Assembly: GCA_022072055.1 (NCBI GenBank)
Contig: JAJVIK010000007.1
Coordinates: 372,001 to 436,000, forward strand
From: a bacterium
GTDB lineage: Bacteria > Hinthialibacterota > Hinthialibacteria > OLB16
Reading direction: 5' to 3'
Length of the DNA: 64,000 bases
The translations under genes and the position numbers were made by a program. The notes beneath the pieces were generated by a model that was not told the DNA's origin, made no database searches, and was given only the letters and a program-made list of their open reading frames with translations. Positions within the stretch are counted from its first letter, which is position 1; every line of letters starts with the position of its first letter. Positions 7,899-16,652 of this stretch are shown here, one piece after another.

Positions 7899-10732
7899 TG
7901 GCGCGCACGACCATCGACCGCCTGATCATCAACTCGCCTTACGAGGAGCCGGAAAGGCATTGGCTCTATGAGCGCGCGACGCGCACCTTCGACCTGGCGG
8001 ACGGCCGCCGTCCGGCGGGCTACGTGGTGGCCTCGGGCGATTCTAAGGCGTTCGACGATCCCGGCGTTTTCGTGGAAATCCCGCTGGTCAACGAGATCCG
8101 CCCGCGCGTGAAGGAGTGGCGCGAGGCGGGCTGCCCCGGCGTGAGCAGCATCACCAAGCGGCTGCTGGAGCACTGGCGCGACCCGGAGGAGTTCGAGGGA
8201 CGGCGCTTCTTTTTCTGCCAGTTGGAGGCGGTGGAGACGCTGATCTGGCTCACGGAGGCGCCCGCCGCCGAGCGCGTCGGCATCGAGATTCCCGGCGATG
8301 GGGGCGACTTCGTCCGCCAGTGCTGCAAGATGGCCACCGGCTCGGGCAAGACCATCGTCATGGCGATGGTGATCGCCTGGCACATCCTGAACAAGGCCGC
8401 CAACCCGCAGGACGCGCGTTTCTCCAAGAATGTGCTGGTGATCGCGCCGGGGCTGACCGTGAAGAGCCGGCTGGCGGTGCTGGAGCAGGCGGGCGCGGGG
8501 AACTACTACGAAGCCTTCAACATCGTTCCCTCGGCCCTGCTCGACAATCTGCGGCAGGGCAAGGTGCTGGTGCGCAACTGGCACGCGCTGGCTTGGGACA
8601 GCGAGGAGCAGATCAAGAAGCGGCGCACCGTAGACAAGCGCGGCGCCAAGAGCGACGAGGCTTACACGCGCGAGGTGCTGGGCGAGATGGCGAACGCCCG
8701 CAACTTGCTCGTGATCAACGACGAGGCGCACCACGCCTGGCGGGTGAACTGGGAGGCCGAGGGGAAGTATCTGCGCGCCCGCGATCTGAAGGACAGCGCC
8801 GAGGAAGCGACGGTTTGGATCGGCGGGCTGGACCGGCTGAACCGCTCGCGCGGCATCCTCACATGCTACGACTTCTCCGCCACACCCTTCACGCCGTCGG
8901 GCAAGAAGAGCAGCGAAGAGGCGCTCTTCGGCTGGATCGTCAGCGACTTCGGCCTGAACGATGCCATCGAGTCGGGGCTGGTAAAAACCCCGCGCGTGGT
9001 GGTGCGCGACGACGCCGTGCCGGACGCCAAGACCTACAAGTCGCGCCTGTACCACATCTACAACGATCCCGACGTCAAGGACGACCTGAACCGCAAGGCG
9101 AACCCGGAAGAGCCGCTGCCCGATCTGGTCCTGAACGCCTACTACCTCCTGGGGTATGACTGGCGGGAGGCGTGGAGGGACTGGCGCGCGAAGAGGCAGC
9201 CGACGCCCCCGGTGATGATCACGGTCTGCAACCGGACCGAGACCGCGGCGCGGGTCAAGCACGCCTTCGATACCCAGCGCATCCACATCGAGGAGCTGTG
9301 CGACCCGGCGCGGGTCCTGCACATCGACTCGAAAGTGCTCGATCAGGCCGAGGCGCAGGAGGAACCTGCGGCGCCGCTCGACACGGCGGATTCGGGCGAC
9401 GAGACCGAAGAGGAGGACGCACCGGCCGAGCGCAAGCTGACCAAGGCCGAGCAGGCAGAACTGCTGCGCCGGACCGTGGACACGGTGGGCAAGGCAGGGC
9501 AGCCCGGCGAGCCGATTCAGAAGGTCATCTCGGTGGGAATGCTCTCCGAAGGCTGGGACGCCAAGACGGTCACGCACATCATGGGGCTGCGGGCGTTCAC
9601 GTCGCAACTCCTGTGCGAACAGGTCGTGGGGCGCGGCTTACGGCGTACATCCTACGAGTTAAACCCGGACACGGGATTGTTCGACGCCGAGTACGTCAAC
9701 ATTTTCGGCGTGCCCTTCACGTTCCTTCCACACGAAGGGGGCGAGGGCGGCCCGCCGCCGCCTCCGACGCCGAAGACGGCGGTCGAGCCGGACGCGGCCA
9801 AGGCGCAGTTTGAGATCCGGTGGCCCAACGTCGTACGCATCGAACGCACCTTCCAGCCAACGCTGACGCTCGACTGGTCGAAAGCGCGGAGGCTGGAGCT
9901 TGACGCGGCACAGACGGCGCAGGTGGCGGAACTCGCGCCCATTCTCGAAGGCAAGCCCGACGTGACCAGGATCAACCGCATCGAGCTGGAGCGCTTGGCG
10001 CGGGAGTTTCGCACCCAGCGCATTGTCTTCGAGACGGCGCGGGACGTATTCGACCAGATGCAGCCCACCTGGAAGGGCAGCCGGGAGGTCTTGCTGGCGC
10101 AACTGGTGCGGATCGTCGAGCAGTTCATCGGCTCCGATCGCATCGCCATCTCGCCTCCGCTGTTCTATCAAGATGAACTGCGCCGCCGCCTGATCATCAC
10201 GCTGAACTTGTCGCGCGTGGTGCAGCACGTGTGGGAGGCGATTCGGCAGGAGAACACCGAGCGGCTGACGCCGGTGTTCGACCGCGATCACCCGATCCGC
10301 GCCACGGGCGATATGCGCACCTGGTACACGGGTAAACCGTGCGAGCGCACGAAGAAGTCACACATCAACGTTTGCGTCTATGACAGCACCTGGGAGGCGT
10401 CGGATGCCTTCGCGCTGGACGACAGTGAGGCCGTTGCGGCGTGGGTCAAGAACGATCATCTCGGCTTCGAGATTCTCTATGTCTATCGCGGCGTTGTGCG
10501 GAAATACAGGCCGGACTTCCTGATTCACCTGACGAACGCCGTGATGCTGGTGCTGGAGACGAAGGGGCAAGAGGCCGAACAGGACAAAGTGAAGCGCCTC
10601 TATCTCGACGAATGGACTCAGGCGGTGAATGCGCACGGAGGGTTCGGACAATGGCACGCGGCTGTTGTCCAGAATCCCGGAGAGATTCGGGACGTTCTGA
10701 TGGCCCATGAGGCGAAAGAAACCAAGGGCTAA
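7898..10732 (+). CDS. Type III-like restriction enzyme Res (DEAD-type helicase-nuclease)
   Basis: ATP-dependent restriction subunit (944 aa) partnered with Mod. The superfamily 2 motifs are complete: Walker A MATGSGKT at 145-152, DEAH at 275-278, an FSATPF segment, and motif VI QVVGRGLRR at 575-583. The C-terminus carries a PD-(D/E)xK nuclease site, with PD at 872-873 and ETK at 887-889, so it should cut DNA. ATG 7898 overlaps the mod stop (TGATG), giving tight coupling; longer upstream frames overlap mod and are not used. A poly-proline segment near residue 620 (GGPPPPPTP) looks like a linker. No separate specificity subunit is present, as expected for type III. Confidence 0.93.
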   Translation: MARTTIDRLIINSPYEEPERHWLYERATRTFDLADGRRPAGYVVASGDSKAFDDPGVFVEIPLVNEIRPRVKEWREAGCPGVSSITKRLLEHWRDPEEFEGRRFFFCQLEAVETLIWLTEAPAAERVGIEIPGDGGDFVRQCCKMATGSGKTIVMAMVIAWHILNKAANPQDARFSKNVLVIAPGLTVKSRLAVLEQAGAGNYYEAFNIVPSALLDNLRQGKVLVRNWHALAWDSEEQIKKRRTVDKRGAKSDEAYTREVLGEMANARNLLVINDEAHHAWRVNWEAEGKYLRARDLKDSAEEATVWIGGLDRLNRSRGILTCYDFSATPFTPSGKKSSEEALFGWIVSDFGLNDAIESGLVKTPRVVVRDDAVPDAKTYKSRLYHIYNDPDVKDDLNRKANPEEPLPDLVLNAYYLLGYDWREAWRDWRAKRQPTPPVMITVCNRTETAARVKHAFDTQRIHIEELCDPARVLHIDSKVLDQAEAQEEPAAPLDTADSGDETEEEDAPAERKLTKAEQAELLRRTVDTVGKAGQPGEPIQKVISVGMLSEGWDAKTVTHIMGLRAFTSQLLCEQVVGRGLRRTSYELNPDTGLFDAEYVNIFGVPFTFLPHEGGEGGPPPPPTPKTAVEPDAAKAQFEIRWPNVVRIERTFQPTLTLDWSKARRLELDAAQTAQVAELAPILEGKPDVTRINRIELERLAREFRTQRIVFETARDVFDQMQPTWKGSREVLLAQLVRIVEQFIGSDRIAISPPLFYQDELRRRLIITLNLSRVVQHVWEAIRQENTERLTPVFDRDHPIRATGDMRTWYTGKPCERTKKSHINVCVYDSTWEASDAFALDDSEAVAAWVKNDHLGFEILYVYRGVVRKYRPDFLIHLTNAVMLVLETKGQEAEQDKVKRLYLDEWTQAVNAHGGFGQWHAAVVQNPGEIRDVLMAHEAKETKG

Positions 10733-10763
10733 CAATCGCATGCAGCGGACGGCGCTGCGCGCC
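10727..10763. repeat. attC-like half site at the end of res
   Basis: GGCTAACAATCGCATG at the res stop codon is followed by CAGCGGAC and a GC-rich stem (GCAGCG-GACGG-CGCTGC, 10742-10758). This matches the left half of an integron attC site: a TAAC core overlapping the cassette gene's stop codon, a spacer, an inner box and a variable stem. The right half with GTTRRRY is missing, because sequence diverges after GCGCGCC. Identification is by pattern only. Confidence 0.45.
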
Positions 10764-10764
10764 A

Positions 10765-11010
10765 TCCGGAATCTTCACCAACACCTATCTGAAGTTCGGG
10801 CCTGTCCCCTCAAACACAACGCCGCACTGGTATTCGTTCGACTTCGATGGGACCACTGGGGCGATTCTCGGGACGGATCGAATCCTCCTTCGCTTCGTGG
10901 ACGGGAATCGAGGGGACGACGACCTTGCCGCGAACGGAGTGGTTGTCGACCTGGGTGGACCTGCGGTCCAGGAGAGCACCTCGGTTGAAGGATGGGAGCG
11001 CTATCGGTAG
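10765..11010 (+). pseudogene. C-terminal remnant of a choice-of-anchor U-type surface protein
   Basis: Frame 10765-11010, ending TAG, translates to a sequence rich in GIFTNTYLKFGP, PHWYSFDFDGTTGA and ILLRFVDGNRGDDDLAANG. That pattern is typical of the C-terminal choice-of-anchor U domain of secreted proteins. No start codon, signal peptide or upstream domain is present; sequence left of it is the attC-like half site and res. It therefore looks like the surviving tail of a gene whose front was displaced when the restriction-modification module arrived. The rest of 10733-11025 holds nothing else. Confidence 0.6.
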
Positions 11011-11025
11011 CGGGGGACTGCGGTC

Positions 11026-11976
11026 CTACATCAACACGGTCTGGTCTCCGCCGCGGTGTTGGGCGCGGCGGAGCGCGAACTCGGCGGTCTCCACGAACTG
11101 GCGGGAGTTCTCGATCCTCGAGTTCGGAAACTCGGCCACTCCACAGCTCAGCGTGAGCTTCAGGTCCTTGGCCGACTCGCCAAAGGCGCGCACGGCAAGC
11201 AGGTTGCGGAGCTCATCCAGGACAAGCTCGGCGTTGTACTTGTTCTTCTTCGGAATCAGCAGGCCGAGTTGAATCGGGTCCATCTCGCCGACCAGGGTCC
11301 CCTTGGGGAGGACTTGCGCGAGGATTTCGTGAACGGCCTCAAGGAACAGCCGTCGCACGCCCACATTCTCCTCGGACAACAGGAACCCCTCCAGGTCCCC
11401 CCGGATGAACGCCAGGGTGAGCAGGCCGGATTCGGGATCGAGAGCGTTGAAGCGACGCTCCACGGTTTGCAGGAATTCGTCCGCCGCCAGGACCTCGGCG
11501 GGTCGCTTGGGGGCCTCGGTTGTCGGGCCGCTTGGCGCGGGGGCGGGCGCGGGCTGTGAAGCCTCGGCGACCGATTCCCGAAGGTCGGATTTGATCCGCA
11601 AGGCGATATCGAGCCGGAGAATCAACTCATCCAGATCGAAGGGTTTGACCACATAGTCGATGGCTCCGGCGCGCAGACCGCGGACACGCTCCTTGGGCTC
11701 CTCCTTGGCCGAGAGAAACACCACGGGAATCGACTGGGTGGCCTCATCCGCCTTGAGTTCCTTGCAGATCTCGATCCCATCCTCGCCCCGCAGGACAATG
11801 TCGAGAACGATCAAATCCGGGCGGTTGGCGCGAATCATCTCCCGTCCCGCGCGCCCATCCTCGGACTGGTCAACCGCGCATCCGAGCATTTCCAGACGCT
11901 GCGACACCACGGCGAGCACCGTGCTGTCATCATCGATCAGCAGGATGCGCCTTCCTTTGAAAAGCTGAGCCGACAT
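11026..11976 (-). CDS. Response regulator with degenerate GGDEF-like output domain
   Basis: 316 aa. The N-terminal receiver domain has the DDD acidic pocket (RILLIDDDS), the phospho-acceptor Asp in LIVLDIVLRGEDG, and the conserved Lys in YVVKPFDLDEL. After an Ala/Pro-rich linker the C-terminal part resembles a diguanylate cyclase fold (CGVAEFPNSR, ALRRAQHRGGDQ). The signature loop reads GEMDPIQLGLL instead of GGDEF, so cyclase activity is unlikely and a sensing or scaffold role is inferred. Start ATG 11976 follows GGGAGGGTCC. It is the last gene of a leftward group that begins with a membrane PAS sensor, so the two may signal together. Confidence 0.85.
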   Translation of the reverse strand: MSAQLFKGRRILLIDDDSTVLAVVSQRLEMLGCAVDQSEDGRAGREMIRANRPDLIVLDIVLRGEDGIEICKELKADEATQSIPVVFLSAKEEPKERVRGLRAGAIDYVVKPFDLDELILRLDIALRIKSDLRESVAEASQPAPAPAPSGPTTEAPKRPAEVLAADEFLQTVERRFNALDPESGLLTLAFIRGDLEGFLLSEENVGVRRLFLEAVHEILAQVLPKGTLVGEMDPIQLGLLIPKKNKYNAELVLDELRNLLAVRAFGESAKDLKLTLSCGVAEFPNSRIENSRQFVETAEFALRRAQHRGGDQTVLM

Positions 11977-12109
11977 CGTGGACCCTCCCAGCACGCCAAG
12001 GACTGACACGAACACATTCGAATCAATTGTAGCAGCCCGCGCGCTACCTTTCAGCCTGGATTTCGAGGGCGAAGTTTTTCACTTCTGTCGGATGGACCAC
12101 CCCGCGGGG

Positions 12110-12847
12110 TCAAGCGCCGGTGCACGCGAAATGGCGCTCAAAATTCCGGAACAGGGGTGCGACATCCGGGGTCTCGCGGACCCCCGGGAGGAGGTCGTTC
12201 ACATCGATTCCGGAGCTCTCCAGGATCCGCGCCCGGCGCGGGGGACAGATGAAGCGCAGGTGCTCCGGACCCATCTCCGGGTGGAACTGGACCGCGCGGA
12301 GGAACTCCCCCACCCCGAACGCCTGGACCGGGCAGAAGGGATTGGTGGCCAGCAATTCGGCCCCCGGCGGGAGCCGAACCACGGCATCCTGGTGGGATTC
12401 AATCGCGCGAAATCGTGCTGGGATCCCCTCAAAAAGGGGGTCCGATTTCCCCTCTGGGGTGAGTTCGATCTCCTTGTCCCCGAGCTCCCACCCCGCCATG
12501 TGACGCTCCACTTTGCCGCCCATCGCCTCGGCGATGAGCTGCGACCCGAAACAGACCCCCAAAGTCGGAAAGCGACGGGTCACCGCCTCCCGCACCAGAC
12601 TCTTCAAGGCTTCGATCCACGCTTCGTTGTCATAGGCTGAGGCGGGGGAGCCGGTGAGGACCATGGCCGAGAACCGGGAGAGGTCCGGGACCGGGTCCTC
12701 GCGCGCGCGCCACTCCACCAAGCGCGCGGGGTCCCCGCCGAACGCCTTCAGGAACCAGTCGCAGACATTGTAGAGCGGGTCGCGCGGGTCGTACTCGCTG
12801 TCCCACGCGACCGAGTTGAGGATCAGGATCGGGCGGACCTGGCTCAT
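12110..12847 (-). CDS. Class I glutamine amidotransferase-like protein (GMP synthase-like)
   Basis: 245 aa. Triad-type GATase: the nucleophile C99 is in LGVCFGSQ and the H189/E191 pair in VQFHPEM. These are the elements that hydrolyse glutamine to glutamate and ammonia. There is no synthetase domain, so it belongs to the stand-alone family annotated GMP synthase-like; some relatives act on gamma-glutamyl compounds. The substrate here is unknown. It starts 8 nt after the NagB/PIG-L fusion stop, so the two are co-transcribed. Confidence 0.85.
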   Translation of the reverse strand: MSQVRPILILNSVAWDSEYDPRDPLYNVCDWFLKAFGGDPARLVEWRAREDPVPDLSRFSAMVLTGSPASAYDNEAWIEALKSLVREAVTRRFPTLGVCFGSQLIAEAMGGKVERHMAGWELGDKEIELTPEGKSDPLFEGIPARFRAIESHQDAVVRLPPGAELLATNPFCPVQAFGVGEFLRAVQFHPEMGPEHLRFICPPRRARILESSGIDVNDLLPGVRETPDVAPLFRNFERHFACTGA

Positions 12848-12855
12848 TCGGGCGC

Positions 12856-14736
12856 TCAGGGAATCTCCTCGAATACAAACGCCTCCAGGGCGAAGTATTC
12901 CTGAAGGCCGAGTCGATCCAGCGCCTTGGCGGTCCCTTTGTTCCGGTCCTCGGCGCGCTGCCAGAACTCGCGGTCATCATAAGGCCCCGGAAACACCGCG
13001 CGATCCTTCTGGCTCTCATGCTTGAAGATCGAGAGGGTCTTCTTCTTGGCCTCCGCCTTGGAGAGCGGGACAAACACATCCACCTCGTGGATGTCCCATT
13101 CCTGCCAAGCCCCGCGATAGAGCCAGACCTTGGGTCGTTGCGGTGGCTTGAGACGTTGGAGGGCTTGATCAATCGCCTGTTTGCACATCCGGTGGGTGCC
13201 ATGCGGATCGGTCATGTCGCCGGCCACAAAGATATGGTCCGGCTTGAGCTTGCGCAGGCACTCCAGAACAATCGAAACATCCTCATCATCGATGGGATCC
13301 TTCTTGACCTTGCCGGTCTGGTAAAACGGGAGGTTGAGGAAATGGGCGTGCTCGCGACCGATGCCGAGGGTTTCGATGGCGGCGATGGCCTCGGATTCGC
13401 GGATGACCCGCTTCACATCCTGAACCCCAGGGTTGTCGATTTCCCCAATCCGCTTGGTGTGCAGGAACTCCATGAGGCTGGAGATCGCGCGTGAGGATTT
13501 GGCGTCCCGCGCGCCGAGCGAATCGCCGATCCGCAGGATGAATTCCAGGTGGCGGAGGGCATCCTCATCGAACACCGCCAAGTTCCCGCTGCTCATGTAG
13601 GCCACATCCACGCGGTTCTTGCGCTCGGTCAGTTTCTGCATGGTTCCACCCATGCAGATCACGTCATCATCCGGGTGCGGGGAGAAGATCAGCACGCGCT
13701 TCCTCTCGAAGAAATCCGGCGTGTGGTAGATGCGGCTCATGAGCTTGTGGGCGACACGGGCATTGATCACATCGGGCGCGCCGGACGAGCGCAGCAAGCT
13801 GGTCAACCGATTGCGGTTGTAGTCGGTGTTCTCGAGCTTGGAGAGCGCGGTTCCGGTCTCCTCGGAAAGCTGGATCACCGCGCGATACTCCAGGTCGGGG
13901 GTCCAGTTGACCTCCCCCAGGGTCCAGGGCTTGCGGACCCGAGTGAGCATCCCGGCCGCGCCCAGGTCCGCGAAAACCTGAACATCCGGGTGGCCTTGGA
14001 AGCAAGAGGCGGTGACCGAAGGAGTCGCCTCTTCCTCCACAATCCTGCGAATCAACCCGGCCTTGCCCTCGCCGATGGCGATCAACAGGACGCGCTTGGC
14101 TTCGAGCAGGGTGCCCATCCCCATGGTCACCGCGAACTCCGGGACATTCTCCTCGGAAAAGAAATCCGCGGCGGCTTCCTTGCGGGTGACCTCGTCGATC
14201 GCCACCACGCGGGTGCGCGTGGTGGGGAGGGTCCCCGGCTCGTTGAATCCCACATGGCCAAGCCTTCCGGCCTCGATCAGTTGGATGTCGATCCCGCCCT
14301 CGGCGCGAATGGCGCGCTCGTAGTCCTTGCAGTGACGATCCATCTGCGCGCGCGGCAAGTCCCCGCGCAGGAAGTGAAGCTGGTCCTCCGGGATGTTGAT
14401 CGAATCCAGCAGATTTTCGCGCAGGAAGCGCGAGGTGCTCTGAAGGCTGTCGTGGCCGATGGGGTAATACTCGCCCAGGTTGAACACCACCACGCTGGAG
14501 AAGTCAAAACCCTCCTCGCGGTGCATGCGGATCCATTCCCGGTAGATTCCCACGGCGGTGTTTCCGGTCACCAGTCCCAGCACGGTCTTTTCCCCCCGCG
14601 CCGACTTCTCGCGGATGCTTCGCGCCACCTCGGCGGCGACCTGAACCGCGAGGGCCTCATAGTCGCCGATAATCTGGACCGGCAATCGTTCGAGCTGCCG
14701 GAATTCCGGCGCGGTTTCAATGATGGGGTTCTTCAT
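12856..14736 (-). CDS. NagB-like (glucosamine-6-P deaminase family) protein fused to PIG-L deacetylase
   Basis: 626 aa, two domains. Residues about 20-270 match the NagB/6-phosphogluconolactonase fold (LVTGNTAVGIY, HVGFNEPGT). Residues about 340-560 match the PIG-L/LmbE zinc deacetylases (FSPHPDDDVICMGGT and DPHGTH). Such fusions are known in Bacteroidota and Planctomycetota-type genomes and are annotated as glucosamine-6-phosphate deaminases. Here the catalytic Asp of the FNMDEY motif of E. coli NagB is Gly (FNLGEYY, residue 88) and the Asp of NDGH is Leu (GRLGH, residue 159), while His161 and Glu166 remain. Deaminase activity is therefore doubtful, while the deacetylase site looks intact. 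ATG 14736 follows GAGG; a role in amino-sugar catabolism is inferred. Confidence 0.88.
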   Translation of the reverse strand: MKNPIIETAPEFRQLERLPVQIIGDYEALAVQVAAEVARSIREKSARGEKTVLGLVTGNTAVGIYREWIRMHREEGFDFSSVVVFNLGEYYPIGHDSLQSTSRFLRENLLDSINIPEDQLHFLRGDLPRAQMDRHCKDYERAIRAEGGIDIQLIEAGRLGHVGFNEPGTLPTTRTRVVAIDEVTRKEAAADFFSEENVPEFAVTMGMGTLLEAKRVLLIAIGEGKAGLIRRIVEEEATPSVTASCFQGHPDVQVFADLGAAGMLTRVRKPWTLGEVNWTPDLEYRAVIQLSEETGTALSKLENTDYNRNRLTSLLRSSGAPDVINARVAHKLMSRIYHTPDFFERKRVLIFSPHPDDDVICMGGTMQKLTERKNRVDVAYMSSGNLAVFDEDALRHLEFILRIGDSLGARDAKSSRAISSLMEFLHTKRIGEIDNPGVQDVKRVIRESEAIAAIETLGIGREHAHFLNLPFYQTGKVKKDPIDDEDVSIVLECLRKLKPDHIFVAGDMTDPHGTHRMCKQAIDQALQRLKPPQRPKVWLYRGAWQEWDIHEVDVFVPLSKAEAKKKTLSIFKHESQKDRAVFPGPYDDREFWQRAEDRNKGTAKALDRLGLQEYFALEAFVFEEIP

Positions 14737-14822
14737 GGGGCCTCGTTCCCTGCAGTTCCAATTCAAGAAGGGAGGATTGTGTTACAGGCGCGGCGAGGGT
14801 GGAAGGTGGGTGTGCCTTTTTG

Positions 14823-16583
14823 TCATCCGTTCGCAAGGGGGACTGTCCCCGCAGCCTCGGCATGAGGCTCCTCCGGAGTCCCCACTGGGATCTCCAGCTT
14901 GACCGCGTTCGGGGAGGCCGGATGCCAGACCAGCTTGGCCTCCAGCGCCTCCAGGGACTGTTGGAGCAGCTCCTTCCGGAAGCGCCGCACCGGATCGTTT
15001 CCGGCCAGAAACCAATCATCGAACGGGATCGGGGACTCGCTCGACCACTGGATTGAAATCCCGCCCTTTCCCACCGCGGCGCTCCTCACCACGGTCCGCC
15101 AACCCGCCATCCGCCGGAGCACGCAGTCGAACCATTCCTGGAACCCCCGCCAAAGCTCCTCGCACCCCGCAACCTGAGTGGCAAGTAGCGCGGGATCGGC
15201 CTCCGGCGGCGAGTCCACCTGGAATAACGCCAGGGCGTGTGAAAGGGGGGTCTGTCCGGATGGCGATGAAAGGGTCTGGCGCGCCAGCGACTCGGAAACC
15301 CCCTGCTCTTCCTCGGACAACGGGTAGGGGTGCTTGGACTGGACCGCCAAGCTGTCCCCTAAAGCGTACCCGTACAGCTGCATCAGGTCTTGAGGAAAAG
15401 CCCCCTGGCGGGCGCTCGAAACCGCCTCCTGAGTGAGGTGCACCACCACGGATTGGATCTGCTTGGCGTCCTTCCAGTCGGTCTGAATCGAAACCCGCAC
15501 CCTCCAAGTCGTGGTCTTCCCGAGAAACAGGTCCTTGGTGGTCAATCGATGCGGACCGGAGCGCGGGCCCTGGGCGAGTTCCGCGTTGAGAATCTCCTCC
15601 AGCTCCGGGTGGCGCAGGGTCGACCCGGTCTGCCCCGCGAGCGAAAGCGCCTTGCGCGCGGGTTCGTTCATCGCCAGGATGCGGCGAGTGCGGTCCAGCA
15701 GGATCACCGGCTCGCGGTTAGCCTCCAGCAGCGCGGTCTGAACCTTCTCCACCGCGCCCTGCTCATGGTCCCGGAGCGACTCCAGGCTCCGGATCATGGA
15801 GGAGTACTTGGATTTCTGCTCATTGAAGTACTGAACCCTCTCGGTCAGCGCCGCCTTCTCCTCGTGGTCCTTCTGGCGGCTCTCCAGGATCAGCGAGAGC
15901 GCGGTGGCCAACGGTTGGAACTCGCCGGGAACGGAGGAAGGAGCGATGCGCAGCGGGCTATCCCCATGCTTGAGCGAGGACTGGATGGTCTCGACCAAGG
16001 GGGCGAGATAGCGGGTCGGGGCCCCGAAGCGGATGTAAAAGACCAGGAACGCAAGCAGCAGCGCGGCCCCTTCTGCCCCCAAGACATATCGCTGCGAGTG
16101 GAGGAAGCGTTGGAAGCTGAGCGGGGCATCCAACATCACCCACAACCTGTATCGCGGGTCGGTGGCGCTGGCGGGAACCGCGGTCCAGAACCTCTTGCCG
16201 GAGGGGTGATCGATCCAGTGGGTGAGCGTGTCGCGGGGGTCATCGAGGCGTGGATCCCACACGGTGGGGAATTCCCCCTGTTTGAACACCGGCTCGCCCG
16301 CCACGATGTCCACCATCGCGAGTCCCTCGATGTAGGGGAACTCCTCCCCCCAGCGGGAAGCCAGGGCCTCCCAGTCCCATTCGCCGGGGGAGCTCCCCTC
16401 CTGAGCGCGTTCGGCGAATTCGTACAGACAGGCCGCGGTGAGCGCCTTGTTTTCGGAGTCACGCACCAACAGGACGGACTTCCAACGGTAGAAAAGGACA
16501 AGCGCCCCCGTGACCAGGACACAGGTGGTAAAGAAGGCCAGCCACAAAAAGAAAAACCGGCGAAACAACCCCATTCTCCCCAT
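14823..16583 (-). CDS. Membrane PAS-domain sensor protein without kinase domain
   Basis: 586 aa. A membrane helix at about residues 10-32 (FFFLWLAFFTTCVLVTGALV), an extracytoplasmic segment of about 130 residues, a second helix near 165-187, a HAMP-like/coiled-coil stretch, and a PAS-like domain (VILLDRTRRILAMNEPARKAL) near 270-350. The rest lacks H-box, N-box and G-box motifs, so it is not a histidine kinase; the C-terminal 200 residues match nothing I know. It heads the leftward group ending in a response regulator. The frame stays open far upstream, but that part overlaps the divergent gene and lacks hydrophobic or domain features, so ATG 16583 is chosen (16574 is possible). Confidence 0.7.
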   Translation of the reverse strand: MGRMGLFRRFFFLWLAFFTTCVLVTGALVLFYRWKSVLLVRDSENKALTAACLYEFAERAQEGSSPGEWDWEALASRWGEEFPYIEGLAMVDIVAGEPVFKQGEFPTVWDPRLDDPRDTLTHWIDHPSGKRFWTAVPASATDPRYRLWVMLDAPLSFQRFLHSQRYVLGAEGAALLLAFLVFYIRFGAPTRYLAPLVETIQSSLKHGDSPLRIAPSSVPGEFQPLATALSLILESRQKDHEEKAALTERVQYFNEQKSKYSSMIRSLESLRDHEQGAVEKVQTALLEANREPVILLDRTRRILAMNEPARKALSLAGQTGSTLRHPELEEILNAELAQGPRSGPHRLTTKDLFLGKTTTWRVRVSIQTDWKDAKQIQSVVVHLTQEAVSSARQGAFPQDLMQLYGYALGDSLAVQSKHPYPLSEEEQGVSESLARQTLSSPSGQTPLSHALALFQVDSPPEADPALLATQVAGCEELWRGFQEWFDCVLRRMAGWRTVVRSAAVGKGGISIQWSSESPIPFDDWFLAGNDPVRRFRKELLQQSLEALEAKLVWHPASPNAVKLEIPVGTPEEPHAEAAGTVPLANG

Positions 16584-16652
16584 CGGGTAATGTAGACAAG
16601 GGGACTTGGAAGGACAAGCGGGCATCCATATCCTCGCCCACGGAGGCGCGTC

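Noticed and set aside
13549-14865. 438-codon open frame on the plus strand
   Set aside because: It is the antisense shadow of the NagB/PIG-L fusion in GC-rich sequence, without domains or a ribosome-binding site.
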